The position numbers and the translations under genes were made by a program. The notes beneath the pieces are model-generated. The model had not been told where the DNA came from. It worked only from the letters and a program-made list of their open reading frames with translations, and did not search any database. Positions 20,525 through 30,889 of a DNA stretch of 64,000 bases are shown here, piece after piece. Source of the DNA: Ianthella basta (taxonomy: Eukaryota > Porifera > Demospongiae > Verongiida > Ianthellidae); NCBI GenBank assembly GCA_964019415.1, contig CAXHTE010000068.1:23738-87737 (forward strand), written 5' to 3'. Each line of letters opens with the position of its first letter. Positions within the stretch are counted from its first letter, which is position 1.

Positions 20525-23500
20525 TCATAAACCATGTCGTACTGCTCCTTTGACAGTGGCAGAGCCTGGCTCATCAGGTATCAACAATGTTACTTTAGGA
20601 AACTCTGCTTTCAGTTGCTGTTGCAGGATCTTGCATTTGGCAAAACCACCGACAACAAAGAGGGCGTCCACTTGATGTTTAGCATGCAGTGACTTGGTTA
20701 GCGTGACTGCACTGGAGATGGTGGGCTTGTACCATTTCACGCATTGTTCTGATGACACATGGAGGGTGTTGGTATATGGTTTGATGTATGCTTGAGGGCT
20801 CTTTTCCTTGACAAGGCAACTCAAAATCTTTCTTGTTTCTTTGGGATAGTGAACAAACATGGCTCCTGGTAGTTCAATTCGCATTTCATGTTTCCCCTCA
20901 TACTCCAGTTTGCTTGCTTCAAAGTTGGCCATTATTGCATTCCATACTGGTGGATTATCTCTCATCTCTGAGAAAACCTTTGGGTAGTTAGGGACATCCA
21001 GATTACAAAGGAATGCTTCAAACTCCTTGTCAACAACTACGGCACCATGATGCGAGCCTATATATACCTCAATTTCATGCACTGCTTCCTTTCTCAACTC
21101 TTCCGGGCCTACAATCTCATGTACCGCTAAATCAATTGTGCCTCCACCGATATCAATTACAATGTAACGCTTGACATTGGCTGCACTGCCCATAACCAAG
21201 TCAGCTTTTTGCAGACTCCGAACATGCAAGGCGGCTGAATCAGGCTCCAAAGCAATGGCTAGTTGATGTGGAGTATGTGTTCTATAGATTGTTGCCTGAA
21301 AAACAGATTGAACATTCATTCACTCATACAGTCCATCCCATAGTATGTTTATGTTGTGCTACATACGTAATAGTTAAATGCCGCCCAAAAGGTGTCTGCG
21401 AGATTTTGAGCACGAAAGTGGAGGGTGTGAAGCGCCCGAGTGCTGAGTGGTCTAAATCTTTGCAGACATCGATTAGGCGGCATTTAAGTAATATTGATCC
21501 AAAAACTGCTCCCCTAAAATTGTCTCCCCTATCTCTCTTGACGATGTCTGTGTCACTGGCAACCAACGACGATGCAGAAGCTGAATAGAAGAACTCTCCG
21601 GCACCTGTGAACCTTCTTGTTGCACTCCTTCGCTGTCTGCCCTTAATCCTACTTTGTAGGGAAATTCAAGCTGAAACACCTGTGTCCTTGACCATAGGAG
21701 GCCAGCCACATCATTACAGGTAACCTGCCAAATATGCATGCACATTGCACACCATCCAAAGCTCTACTGGCAAGTCCAAAAATCAAATTTATACTTACAC
21801 CACTAGGTTGGCAACTATATATTGTTACATAAGTACATACTGTATTGGTGCTAGTTGTGCATACCTCTTGAGCTGCCTGTCTCATGACGTTCTTGGCTGA
21901 TGCCGTCCACGTGGCTGGCACAGTCAACACCCACTTGATGTCTTCCCTAGTGAAAGGATGCCCATGTGATCTACGAATATGGTCCAGGATGAGGTCACTA
22001 ATATATTCCAGGATGTCACGTAACACCCTCACAGCTGGGAGAGTGACAGTGGTTGATCTGCCTCTCTTGGTGCTGCCAGTCAATTGATAGTCCTTGCCAA
22101 AATCCTGTGGTGTGAAAAGGACTACTTGAGACACTGAGTGCAAATGTATTTGCGTGTATGATTGAACAGTCTGCTGTATTTGCAAGTAATCTAATGAAAG
22201 TCATGACCCAAAGCAAACAGGTGAGGATCCTCAGAGCTGTTGCAAGATTGCATAAATCTGCTGTATGTATGTACTAGCTGCAAGGCCCCCGCCTTTGGCA
22301 AGCCCTGTAGGAGGGTTCAGTGTATACTGTAAAGTGGTCGAGTGCTTCCTGTAGGGGAGTCTAGTGCACCCTGTCGAGGGATCCTGTATGTTTTCGCAGA
22401 TCCAAGATGGCCAACTGTCGGTTCATCATAGGTTTTCGCCATGCGCTCCTCAGCAGCAGCTTATTTGCACATGTAGACCCCCTTAGATTGAGGTTAGGTA
22501 CAGCGTGCGATGGCTGGGAATGTTTGGGCGTGTTTCGTCGACATTCACAGGAGGAGTTCGCAAAGAACGGTTAGGGTTCTTCTTTTGTATAGGTAGCATA
22601 GGAGCGTGCGCAGAAAACCGTACATTTTCTCCATAAATCCAAGATGGCAGACGGTCGTTTGGAGTTTTTTTGCTGCACACTCCTCGGCAGGGGCGCACAC
22701 ATTGCCCCCCTTAGATCGAGACCGGGTGTGGCTTCCATAATCTGGAAACGTTTGGTGTCGATGCGTCCTTGCTCACAGGAGGACTTCGTGAACAACCGTT
22801 CTGCTCAACTCCTCTTTATATATACTAGAATTTATAAACATTTTCTACAAAAATAGTAAGGATGTAGGGATGGCACAGAAACTACAGAAGCAAGTAAAGG
22901 CTGTTACACGGTGGAGCAGTAACCATGGTCCCTACATGCAAGAATGTCTCATTAATTAAAAATGGCGGGATATGCATGAACCACGGATATCCTTTGAAAC
23001 GACACGCAAGCTAACTTCGACCGAAGCTTGTCTCATATGCACCTCCGAACGGATATCTGACGGTCGAGCAAGGCTATTGAGCAGACATTGAATGAAAGTA
23101 TTCGGAAAACTGCTGGTCGTCAACGTCATTGTAAAATGGCGTCTTGTGCGTAACAACATCTCCAGACATACCCAGTAACCGTAATGAGTGATACTTGCTC
23201 ATGGCGGTTTCTAACCTACAAAAGAATACATTTTGGCTAACTTGTAGTAGCTTCGTTTGGAATTAGTTCGATAACTACTTCTGTTCGTCACTTACAGCTG
23301 GCGAAGAAGAACAATATGAAGACAAAAATGGATGTTTTCGAGTGTCATTTTCTTGCCGACAGACCATGTTTGCTTGCTTTCCAGGTCACTTTAGTGTAAG
23401 AATAGTTGGTATTTAACCCTACCTAGCTTTGTTTTGGCGGTTTTCGGCGGTTTTCATGATTTCCTCCCTATACCAATGTATTGTGAATTCGAAACACACA

Positions 23501-24813
23501 GTAACATCCCTACATAGAGAGTACTATTGCACTCTCTGATAGACTAGCTGCCAAGTGGCATCCATAATCTGGGAAGGTTTGGTGTTGGTGTGTCATTGCT
23601 CGCAGGAAGACTTTGCGAACAACTGTTCTGCTCAACTCCTCTTCATACTAGAACTAATAATTTTCTACAACAATAGTAAGGATGTAGAGATGGAATAAAA
23701 AGGACAGAAATAAGTAAAGGCTGTTACACAGTGGAGCATTAACCATGGTCCCTACATGCAAGAATGTCACACCGTATAGTCCTACACCCTTGAATGTAGG
23801 GACAATGGTTAATGCTCCACTATGTAACAATCTTTACTTGTTTCTGTCCTTTTTATGCCATCACTACATCCTTAGTATTTTTGTTGAAAATATATATCAT
23901 TCTAGTTTCTGCACTTTTATAGAGCATGAGCTAAGAGGCATGATAATATTATAGCTATTCAACTTCATTGTATAGCTCCTGATAGAATTAGCTAACTACA
24001 TATTACGTACTTACATAGTAATATAGCACCATACTACGCAGTATAACAACATTCTTACCGATTCAGAATGCAATGTCATCATGAACTTGCTGAACAACAC
24101 CCAGTTCTTCTCTCCTTCCGAATGCATCCGTATTGCTTCGCGGCCAAAAGCAGCAAACTCCAAATCACCACGATGATGCTGTGATGGTTTGTAGAGTATG
24201 GTAGTTGGAACTTGACCCTGGTTTGCCCATTGGCCGTCTGCTATCAGGAGAACAACCTGTTCTGCGGTTCTTGCTATGCTCCATGCTACCTTGGTGAAGG
24301 TTGATCCAATGTCCACAGCCACGACAACATCATAGGCAGCTGATTGAGCCATTGTAGTCTCTGGGGCTGCAGGGCAAATTAAACCAAACATCCAAATATT
24401 GTAATCTTTTGTAGTCCCCTCCCCACCCCCAACCCCTCCATTCCCCTCCCTCACCAGAAGGCACAAAGAGAAAGAGGTCTCTGACAGAGTCCCTCAGCCT
24501 GGGCAGTTTGTTCTTACGAGCAAAGTCACCAACCTCCAGCAAGAACTGGGTGTATTCCTGAGTCACAGTGATGCTCTGTGAACGAGACACACACACAAGT
24601 ACATGTTCAGCAAAGCACTATCCTATGTCTGCTCATAACACCTTGTGTGAGATCATACAATGACCTCACTATAGCGTTAGCTCTCCACTCACCAATGACA
24701 ATCCCTTCTCAGCCTCAATGTTGAGTCCCTCAGACTGCAGGGACACACAGTCAGAGTCAGAAGAGCTGTTGTGGGATGACCTATCACCCACACTGGCATA
24801 CTGCTCCTTGCTA
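20525..24813 (-). CDS. HSPA12-like HSP70 family ATPase with N-terminal extension
   Basis: Five exons join in phase: 24813-24693, 24575-24455, 24366-24059, 22104-21865 and 21295-20525, all GT/AG. The last three encode an HSPA12-type actin/HSP70 ATPase fold: phosphate-1 loop VVAVDIGSTFTKVAWS, then KWVLTVPATWTASAKNVMRQ, LAIALEPDSAALHV, phosphate-2 loop VIDIGGGTIDLAVHE, and the adenosine-motif segment LFVVGGFAKC, ending SATVKGAVRHGL. The first two exons add about 80 residues: a Ser/Asp-rich stretch and a helical segment (YTQFLLEVGDFARKNKLPRL) that I do not recognise. Earlier exons are not visible; a Penelope-like element sits 34 bp upstream of the first acceptor. The C-terminus is shorter than in vertebrate HSPA12. 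Introns hold a Helitron and foldback MITEs. Confidence 0.8.
21365..21495. repeat. Foldback repeat, family 2, in HSPA12-like intron
   Basis: The left part TAATAGTTAAATGCCGCCCA pairs with GGCGGCATTTAAGTAATATT on the right. In between, AGGTGTCTGCGAGATTT pairs with AAATCTTTGCAGACAT. A diverged copy lies at 56625-56755 and a related one at 35009-35151, all sharing a GGTGTCT(A/C)(C/T)GAGATTTAG block. Confidence 0.7.
22274..22829 (-). mobile_element. Non-autonomous Helitron (second copy)
   Basis: Minus-strand 3' end CTAG at 22277-22274 followed by a host T. The 5' end TCTAGTATATATAAAGAGG is at 22829. The interior is about 85% similar by eye to the Helitron at 3124-3925 over its right 440 bp, but the hairpin end is of the AAGGCCC...GGCAAGCCC type shared with the copy at 57438. 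It lies in an intron of the HSPA12-like gene. A fragment of its 5' end recurs at 23555-23640. Confidence 0.65.
22832..22950. mobile_element. Foldback MITE family 1, half copy
   Basis: Only the left arm of the family seen at 985-1298 is present, ending at CCCTACATGCAAGAATGTC. It directly abuts the Helitron end. Confidence 0.65.
23645..23955. mobile_element. Foldback MITE family 1, second full copy
   Basis: Arms 23650-23777 and 23783-23912 are inverted repeats around GTCACACCGTATAGTCCTAC. The right end continues into TTTCTGCACTTTTATAGAGC, the reverse complement of the left end of the copy at 985. It is intronic in the HSPA12-like gene. Confidence 0.75.
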
Positions 24814-24848
24814 CTGTATAAGAGATAGACAAACATGCCAGTCTCCTG

Positions 24849-25490
24849 TTGATATTTCTAAAAGACACTACCCAAAGGGGATCAGGTATCAGACGTTTCG
24901 GCAGCACTACGGCTGCCTTCATCAGTGATTATAATGACACTTACAAGCAGGTGTATACACACACTGCGGTCCCTACCACTACACACACTGAGGTCCCTAC
25001 CACCACACACACTGAGGTCCCTACCACTACACACACTGAGGTCCCTACCACTACACACACTGAGGTCCCTACCACCACACACACTGAGGTCCCTACCACT
25101 ACACACACTGAGGTCCCTACCACCACACACACTGAGGTCCCTACCACCAAGGACCCTGTCCCGGTGTCCAAAAGGAAGGGGGTGGTCTACAGCATCCCGT
25201 GTGCTGAGTGCCCCCGCACCTACATTGGACAGACTGGGAGGTCACTGGACCTGCGCCTGCAGGAGCATCGTCGGGCCCTGAGGAATGGAGATGTTACTGC
25301 TTCGGCTGTTGCTGAACATGTGTTCACAGCTGGCCACCAGGTTGACCTGTCGAAGGCATCGGTGATTGACTACCATCCGCACACCCAGACCCGGTGCTTG
25401 CTAGAGTCCTGGCACATTCAACACCAGCAAGCCCCTCTCAACAGAGAGAGGGGCCCCATGCCAGGGCTCTATGCAACCCTTCTAGATTGA
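24849..25490 (+). CDS. GIY-YIG endonuclease domain of a Penelope-like element with octapeptide repeats
   Basis: The 213-codon frame opens inside the left terminal repeat, so the annotated first codon is arbitrary. Residues 40-100 are eight near-identical TEVPTTTH octapeptides. Residues ~108-200 form the GIY-YIG domain: GVVYSIPCAECPRTYIGQTG gives the paired Tyr motif, RLQEHRRAL the arginine helix, and RCLLESWHIQ the catalytic Glu. In full-length PLEs this domain follows the RT and nicks target DNA. The RT is absent here, so this is a truncated copy with an intact nuclease module. Confidence 0.8.
   Translation: MIFLKDTTQRGSGIRRFGSTTAAFISDYNDTYKQVYTHTAVPTTTHTEVPTTTHTEVPTTTHTEVPTTTHTEVPTTTHTEVPTTTHTEVPTTTHTEVPTTKDPVPVSKRKGVVYSIPCAECPRTYIGQTGRSLDLRLQEHRRALRNGDVTASAVAEHVFTAGHQVDLSKASVIDYHPHTQTRCLLESWHIQHQQAPLNRERGPMPGLYATLLD
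24885..24935 (-). ncRNA. Hammerhead ribozyme motif, left PLE terminus
   Basis: On the minus strand the core CTGATGA (24925-24919) and GAAAC (24899-24895) enclose the helix GGCAGC/GCTGCC. It mirrors the motif in the right terminus. PLE terminal repeats are known to carry hammerhead motifs. Helix III appears very short, so activity is uncertain. Confidence 0.55.
24960..25147 (+). repeat. 24 bp tandem repeat, about 8 units
   Basis: The unit is ACTGAGGTCCCTACCACTAC followed by ACAC, with two alternating variants (CACTAC or CACCAC). The length is a multiple of three, so the array stays open in several frames. In the PLE frame it encodes Thr/Pro-rich octapeptides. Confidence 0.9.
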
Positions 25491-25689
25491 TTTATGTAAC
25501 CATCCATCCGTTATTAGTATTATTTCATTTTCACTTATTATTTTAACCCCTGTTCCGGTTAAAGACATTGCATGATGTATGCTTATTTCTACAAACACTA
25601 GAGACATTACTTGATGTATGCCTTTCCTGTAAACACCAATGCCTCACGTGACCACCCCCCTATTTATACACCTGCTTGTAAGTGTCATT

Positions 25690-25745
25690 ATAATCACTGA
25701 TGAAGGCAGCCGTAGTGCTGCCGAAACGTCTGATACCTGATCCCC
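25690..25745 (+). ncRNA. Hammerhead ribozyme motif, right PLE terminus
   Basis: CTGATGA (25697-25703), helix II GGCAGC/GCTGCC with a six-base loop, then GAAAC (25723-25727) and GTC (25728-25730). The conserved core bases of the hammerhead are present, with one extra A before helix II. The identification rests on motif alone. Confidence 0.6.
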
Positions 25746-26517
25746 TTTGGCTAGTGTCTTTTAGAAATATCAACATGAATCTGCCTAGCCACTCAGGCCT
25801 TTACAGCATGCCAGTCTCCAATAAAACACATAATATATCACAATCATCTGTAATAATATTTAATATACCCCGTTGCCATGGTAACCATGTGCAAATATAT
25901 CAAGTAAACAAGCCAGCCAGGATATAACAGGAGCTAAGAAGCACATATATAGCGTTACTAAGGAAACCATGTTTTCTCATGCTAATATCACCTATTTTGC
26001 ACATGGTTTCCTTGGTATTGGTATATATATTACACATAGACCTCTTGAAGGGGCTGTATTAGGTGATATTTCCCGAGGCTGAAGGTCTATATATATTACA
26101 TATATGCACAGGGGTGCTTAACCCTTTGTCTTGGATGAGCCACTATAGTGGCTTTCGCGTGACCACAGTCTCGTGTGGGATACAATGTCACATTGCTTCA
26201 TCGTCATGGTGGAAAAGCCATTATAGTGGTTCGTACTTTGTAGGCAATTTTTGACCCACTCTAGCCGTTCTTTGGTTCTGTTCTTAGCTATTCATAAACT
26301 GCAGGCATTGGTAAGATCAAACAAGCACATAATCAAAGAAATGCATTTGTGATCACTTGAAATTTCATACATATATGACGGCTACCATCTCATCGAATCG
26401 AAGGCAAAGTGCACCCAATATTTTCCCACATAATCCGTCCAAAATCTAGTCATATCTATTCTAAGACACAGAAAGGCGGCAAACCTGTCTCATTACTCCT
26501 TCGATATGGCCTGACAA

Positions 26518-28175
26518 TTGAGAGCCCAACAAATAACAAGAATGGTAGAAGACTCGGACTGGGAGAACTCAGACACAAGCTCTGACGACGAGGACTACTC
26601 CTTTCTTACTTCAACTCAACCAGACCCTCTCAAGCAGGCAGAGAGTGATGAAGAGCATGAGGAGACAGCACAGCCAGTCACCACGACTCCCCAAACGTCT
26701 CCTACAGACTCCACCAACTCGGAAGTCACTAATTCTATCCCGGAAGCACCACTAATAGTACCGTGACCTCCAACGCACTGAGTACCAAGCAATTTAGTGA
26801 ACCTGTGGGCCCTGCAATTGAAATGGAAAGTACAGCAACAGCATTTGATTTTTTCAATATAACATTGGGCAATGACATAATGGAGCTGATAGTTGAACAG
26901 ACAAATCTTTATGCTGAACAACATCCGCCGAGTGCTAGGTACAAGTGGTATGACACTACTGTGTCCGAGATGTACCTATTCTTAGGAATCATCATTGCAA
27001 TGGGGGTCCACTTCTTGCCATCCTTTGCTGACTACTGGTCATCCGACTCGCTCCTCCGGGTTCCTGGAATATGTGCTGGGATGCCTATCAACCGCTTCAA
27101 GGCCCTTTTGCACTGCCTGCACATCAATGACAACACCAAAGCAGTACCCCGAAGTCAGCCTGGGTATGACCGATTGCACAAGCTCCGGCCCATGATCCAG
27201 TGGCTCTGGGAAACGTGGAGAACTTGCTAGCATCCACCACAAGAGCAATCCATTGACGAAGCCATGGTAGGCTTCAAGGGCAGAAGTGCTATGAAGCAGT
27301 ACATGCCCACAAAGCCTACCAAACGTGGCTTCAAGGTGTGGTGTCGCTGCTCCCCCAATTGCCTTACCAACGACTGTGAGGTGTATGAAGGTTCTTCTGA
27401 GCAATCCCGGGAAAGAAGCCTCAGCACCAGTGTCGTACTCAGACTGGCAAAGTTTATATACAACAAGGGCCATCATCTGTTTTACGACAATTACTTCTCA
27501 AGCATTGAGCTTGCTCAAGAGCTGCTGAGAAACAACACCTACTGTTGTGGCACTGCTAGGTCCAACCGAAGGCTGTATCTGAGCTTTCTGAAGCGGGTGG
27601 TTCTGGAACGCAGGCAGCACAAGTCTGAGATCGTTGGGAATGTGCACTGCTTCGATTGGAGAGACAAGAAGAACATAGATTTTATCCAAACGATCTGTCC
27701 CTCGAGTGAGCAGGCACAAGTGATGCGCAAGAACAAGGATGGCTCAAGGACAGCTGTTGCCTGTCCACTAGCCGTGAAGCTCTACAATGAGAACATGGGT
27801 GGGGTGGATCTGGCTAACAGCAAGAGGCAAGTCTACACATGCTCACGCAAGGCCAAGAAGTGGTGGCATCGTCTTTTTTACTTCTTCCTGGACATGGGGT
27901 GGTGAACGCTCACATCCTGTAAACTGAATCCCCGCATTGTGCCCACCAATCCCAGAAGGAATTCCGCATCGAACTGGCGAGAGAGATGATGGCTCAGCAT
28001 TCCTCCAGGAAGAGAAAGGGCAAATTTTCTGTGGATAGCGGGCCTCCTTCCTTTCTGCGAGCGCCACTTCCCTGATCTCTTGCCCGGTGTCTTGAACTAC
28101 CGCTACTGCTCCACCAAGGACAACCGCAAAAGGACCAAGTACTGTTGCAAGCAGTGCAATAAGGAGTGGTAAGTG
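26518..28175 (+). pseudogene. piggyBac transposase (PGBD-like), broken
   Basis: The N-terminal acidic region (DSDWENSDTSSDDEDYSF) shifts frame near 26740 into the core: FFNITLGNDIMELIVEQTNL, EMYLFLGIIIAMGVHFLPSF (first catalytic Asp region), then a TAG at 27228, EQSIDEAMVGFKGRSAMKQY (the DDE Asp segment), HHLFYDNYFSSIELA (second Asp), and MGGVDLANSKRQVY (third Asp). The last part, after a stop near 27903, contains RYCSTKDNRKRTKYCCKQC, the C-terminal cysteine-rich finger. The lesions (one frameshift, two or more stops) make it inactive. Confidence 0.85.
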
Positions 28176-28387
28176 GTAAGTGGTAAGGAGCCTGTTCCTC
28201 TCTGTGTTGTGCCTTGTTTTCTGCTATACCACACAGAAGAAAGAAGAGTCTGAAGACGAATCACTCAGGACTTTCTGCATATCATCGTACTTCTTAGGCT
28301 TTTGTAGTATACTTTCCGCATAACACAGTATACCATTAACCGGAATGATAGATTTAATATGCCCATACAAGGTAATGTGAGCAATGG

Positions 28388-30361
28388 TTAAAGTGACAAG
28401 TGATTGTACAAGTCCATGTTCTTGTTCAAATACAAGATAGCCTGGACATTCTCTGGCTTCAAGCTACTTCGTAGTTTGGTGACTGTTCGGCCAGCTGCAG
28501 AAAAGAGCCTCTCAGACGAAGCAGAGGTTGCAGGAATAGCCAACATGTGTCGGGCCACTTTGGCCATCCGGGGAAAACGTTGACAGTTTGCTTTCCACCA
28601 TGCCAAAGGATTACTGTCCTTGAAAGGTGGTTTTTCTGCAAAGTAGGCCTTAACCTCTTCCTCAGCACTGCGGTCTTGCTCTGCCTCTTCATTGCCATCT
28701 TCTTCATCAGAACAAAGCAGGATGCTCATTGCACTACGCGTGGCACTCTTCTGCTTCGTTGTAGAATGTGGAGATGATGGGGAGGCCTGCAATTTCACCC
28801 TACTACATGAAGAAATCATCTCCTCCACAACTTCATCTTTCACTGTCCTAGGCACCCCCTTCAGTGCTAGGAAACGTGGATCAGCAGCTGCACACAGAAG
28901 GAGTGGGTTGTCAAACTCGATCGTATCTAGCTCCCATCTCCTCTTGATTGCCACAGACACAGTCTCCTTGAACCTCTTCATTGTAGCAGATTTGCTTGCT
29001 TCCACTGTCAGCTTATTTAGGATGGCAATGAGTATAGGGTGTACAACCGACAGAGAGGGGAGTTGCTCAGCACTAAAAATACCCGGGTGGCTAGCTCTAA
29101 AGGCTCTAATACCTTCTTTAGATCTTGCAGCAGAAGCCACTGGCTGCTTGTGAGGTCGAGGCCCCTGTCAGATACACGTGTAACACTATCATCTGACAGA
29201 ACTGCAGAAATGGGCCAGCGAAGCTCCAACAGGCGTTCCACCATGTAGAAAGTAGACTTCCACCGTGTGGGACAATCCTGAATGAGTTTCTTGTATGGCT
29301 CTGTCATCTTCATGGTCTCCTGCCTCTTTACCAGCTCTGCTGTAGCTTTGCTGCTGTGCTTGAAGTGGCCAACAAGCCTCCTGGCTGCAGCAATGGCCTT
29401 TGTAAGGACCGGGATGTCAAGTCCTTCCTTAATGCATAGTTGCAAGCGATGACCAGCGCAGCTAATGGGATAGCAGTGCAGTTGACTGGCAAGCTCTCTA
29501 GCTGCCACCTGCATGTTTGAACCTGGCATGGGCCACAAAATTAAGAAAGATTAATTTCCATGAAGTTAGTATTGATGTGTAATGCAATAGACAGCCCTCA
29601 TGTGTGCACATGTGTATAGCATTGTGTTTACCTTCATCATGGGCAAAAGCCAGCACTTTGGCAGAGGGTATTGAATAGCCTTTTACAATCTCCTGCAATG
29701 TACTAGCAATGTTTATGCCAGTGTGCTAGACAGGAAAGGGCATGATGTCCAGAATGACACTTTCCATAGCCCAATGATCAGTGATGAAGTGGGCAGTGGC
29801 TGATAGGTAGGCATCATTAGCGCTGCTGGTCCAGATATCGCTTGTCAGTGAAAAGTTGCAGTCAAGGGTATGCAGGAAACCCTCAAATTTGGAGCGTACA
29901 AGTAAATACTTCTTATTCAAAAGCTCCATGATATGGCGATCTGACGGCACCCTGTAATTGGGCTCTACATAGGCCATCAATGCCCTGAAGTGCCTACCAG
30001 ACACCAAAGCTGCAGGCCTTGTGTCACCATAGACCACAGCAGCAATTAGGTTTGTGATGGTCTTTGCCCTATCTGCTGAACAGGGTCTTTGGGGTGCAGC
30101 TGAGAAGCAGCTGGTAATTAAAGTCTGCTTCTTGCTGCTATCATCACCTGTCCTCCTGTACTGCAGAGGATGCTGGCCAATAAGATGAGTTCTCAGGCTG
30201 GATGCCCCTCCATGCCAGGCCAGAACCCTGCTGCACAAGCTACACTTCACCTTAGACTCATCAACTTTGTCAAAGAAGTCCCACACGTCCGAACGAACAG
30301 CCATACTTGCGTACACGTGTGAACAAGTGAGCTGTGAGCTGGGTAGCATAGCGGCGACCAC
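28388..30361 (-). pseudogene. hAT transposase with BED finger, two lesions
   Basis: Exon 1 (30361-29632) carries a BED zinc finger (DFFDKVDESKVKCSLCSRVL with HxxxQHP) and the start of the catalytic domain (NFSLTSDIWTSS). A GT/AG intron at 29631-29523 joins in phase to exon 2, which gives ISCAGHRLQLCIKEGL, DCPTRWKSTFYMVERLLEL, then the dimerisation region NPLAWWKANCQRFPRMAKVA with ATSASSERLFSAAG. There is one in-frame TAG at 29728-29726 and one single-base frameshift in a T run near 29078. Otherwise it is full length. The matching right TIR is at 30535-30625; the left TIR was not found. Confidence 0.85.
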
Positions 30362-30534
30362 GGAAGTGTCACATCGAGCATGAATACGTACTCTCTAGAC
30401 TACTATTTGATGTTTACCTTACCATAGATCAACGTTATTGATAGCCAATAGTCAGCGCGGAAGTTTATTGAACAGTTAAAGCGCGGCGGATCTAGTACCG
30501 TACCGACCACTTTGCAGGCAGCCATCTTTATGAC

Positions 30535-30625
30535 GCCATAATTTATGCACGAATATTCGAACGACTATTCGAATATTAGACAGCCGAACGAATATTCGGT
30601 TATTCGGTTATTCGTTCGACCCTTA
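30535..30625. mobile_element. hAT right terminal inverted repeat
   Basis: Repeated GAATATTCG motifs end in TTCGTTCGACCCTTA, the same terminus as the MITE at 5515-5913. It lies about 260 bp upstream of the transposase start codon, as expected for the 5' end of that gene. Confidence 0.75.
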
Positions 30626-30889
30626 ATTATAACGTCATCAGTCAACTGCAGATTCAGAATACAATCATAACGTATGTCCTACGTATAAAGTTTGAAATGA
30701 ATTGGCGGAAGTAATGCAATCGCCCACAGCTGCAGGCAAAGCCACTATAGTGGCTATATAGCAGGGCACTATAGCAGCTACTACTTTAATTGGAAAAATG
30801 GCGGACTGATGGCGCTGCAGATGGAGTGTGTTTGAGCATGAGCTCCTGATCTGCAACCCGTGACGATTCCTTTTGATCATTCTGACCGC

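Larger units (their letters stand above)
24847..25806 (+). mobile_element. Penelope-like element, 5'-truncated, with 13 bp TSD
   Basis: The 13-base direct repeat CATGCCAGTCTCC flanks the unit (24834-24846 and 25807-25819). Inside are inverted terminal sequences of about 110 bp (24848-24958 and 25668-25774), a 24 bp tandem array and a GIY-YIG endonuclease ORF, but no reverse transcriptase. PLEs carry repeated pseudo-LTRs with hammerhead motifs, and both ends here carry one. It lies 34 bp upstream of the first visible HSPA12-like exon, in the opposite orientation. Confidence 0.85.

Noticed and set aside
20298-20528. A further C-terminal exon of the HSPA12-like gene
   Set aside because: The frame differs from exon 5 and no good donor precedes the TGA at 20525. 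The expected C-terminal family residues are not encoded.
21473-21745. ORF between HSPA12-like exons as an extra exon
   Set aside because: Exons 22104-21865 and 21295-20525 join in phase and match the family directly; this ORF has no family similarity.
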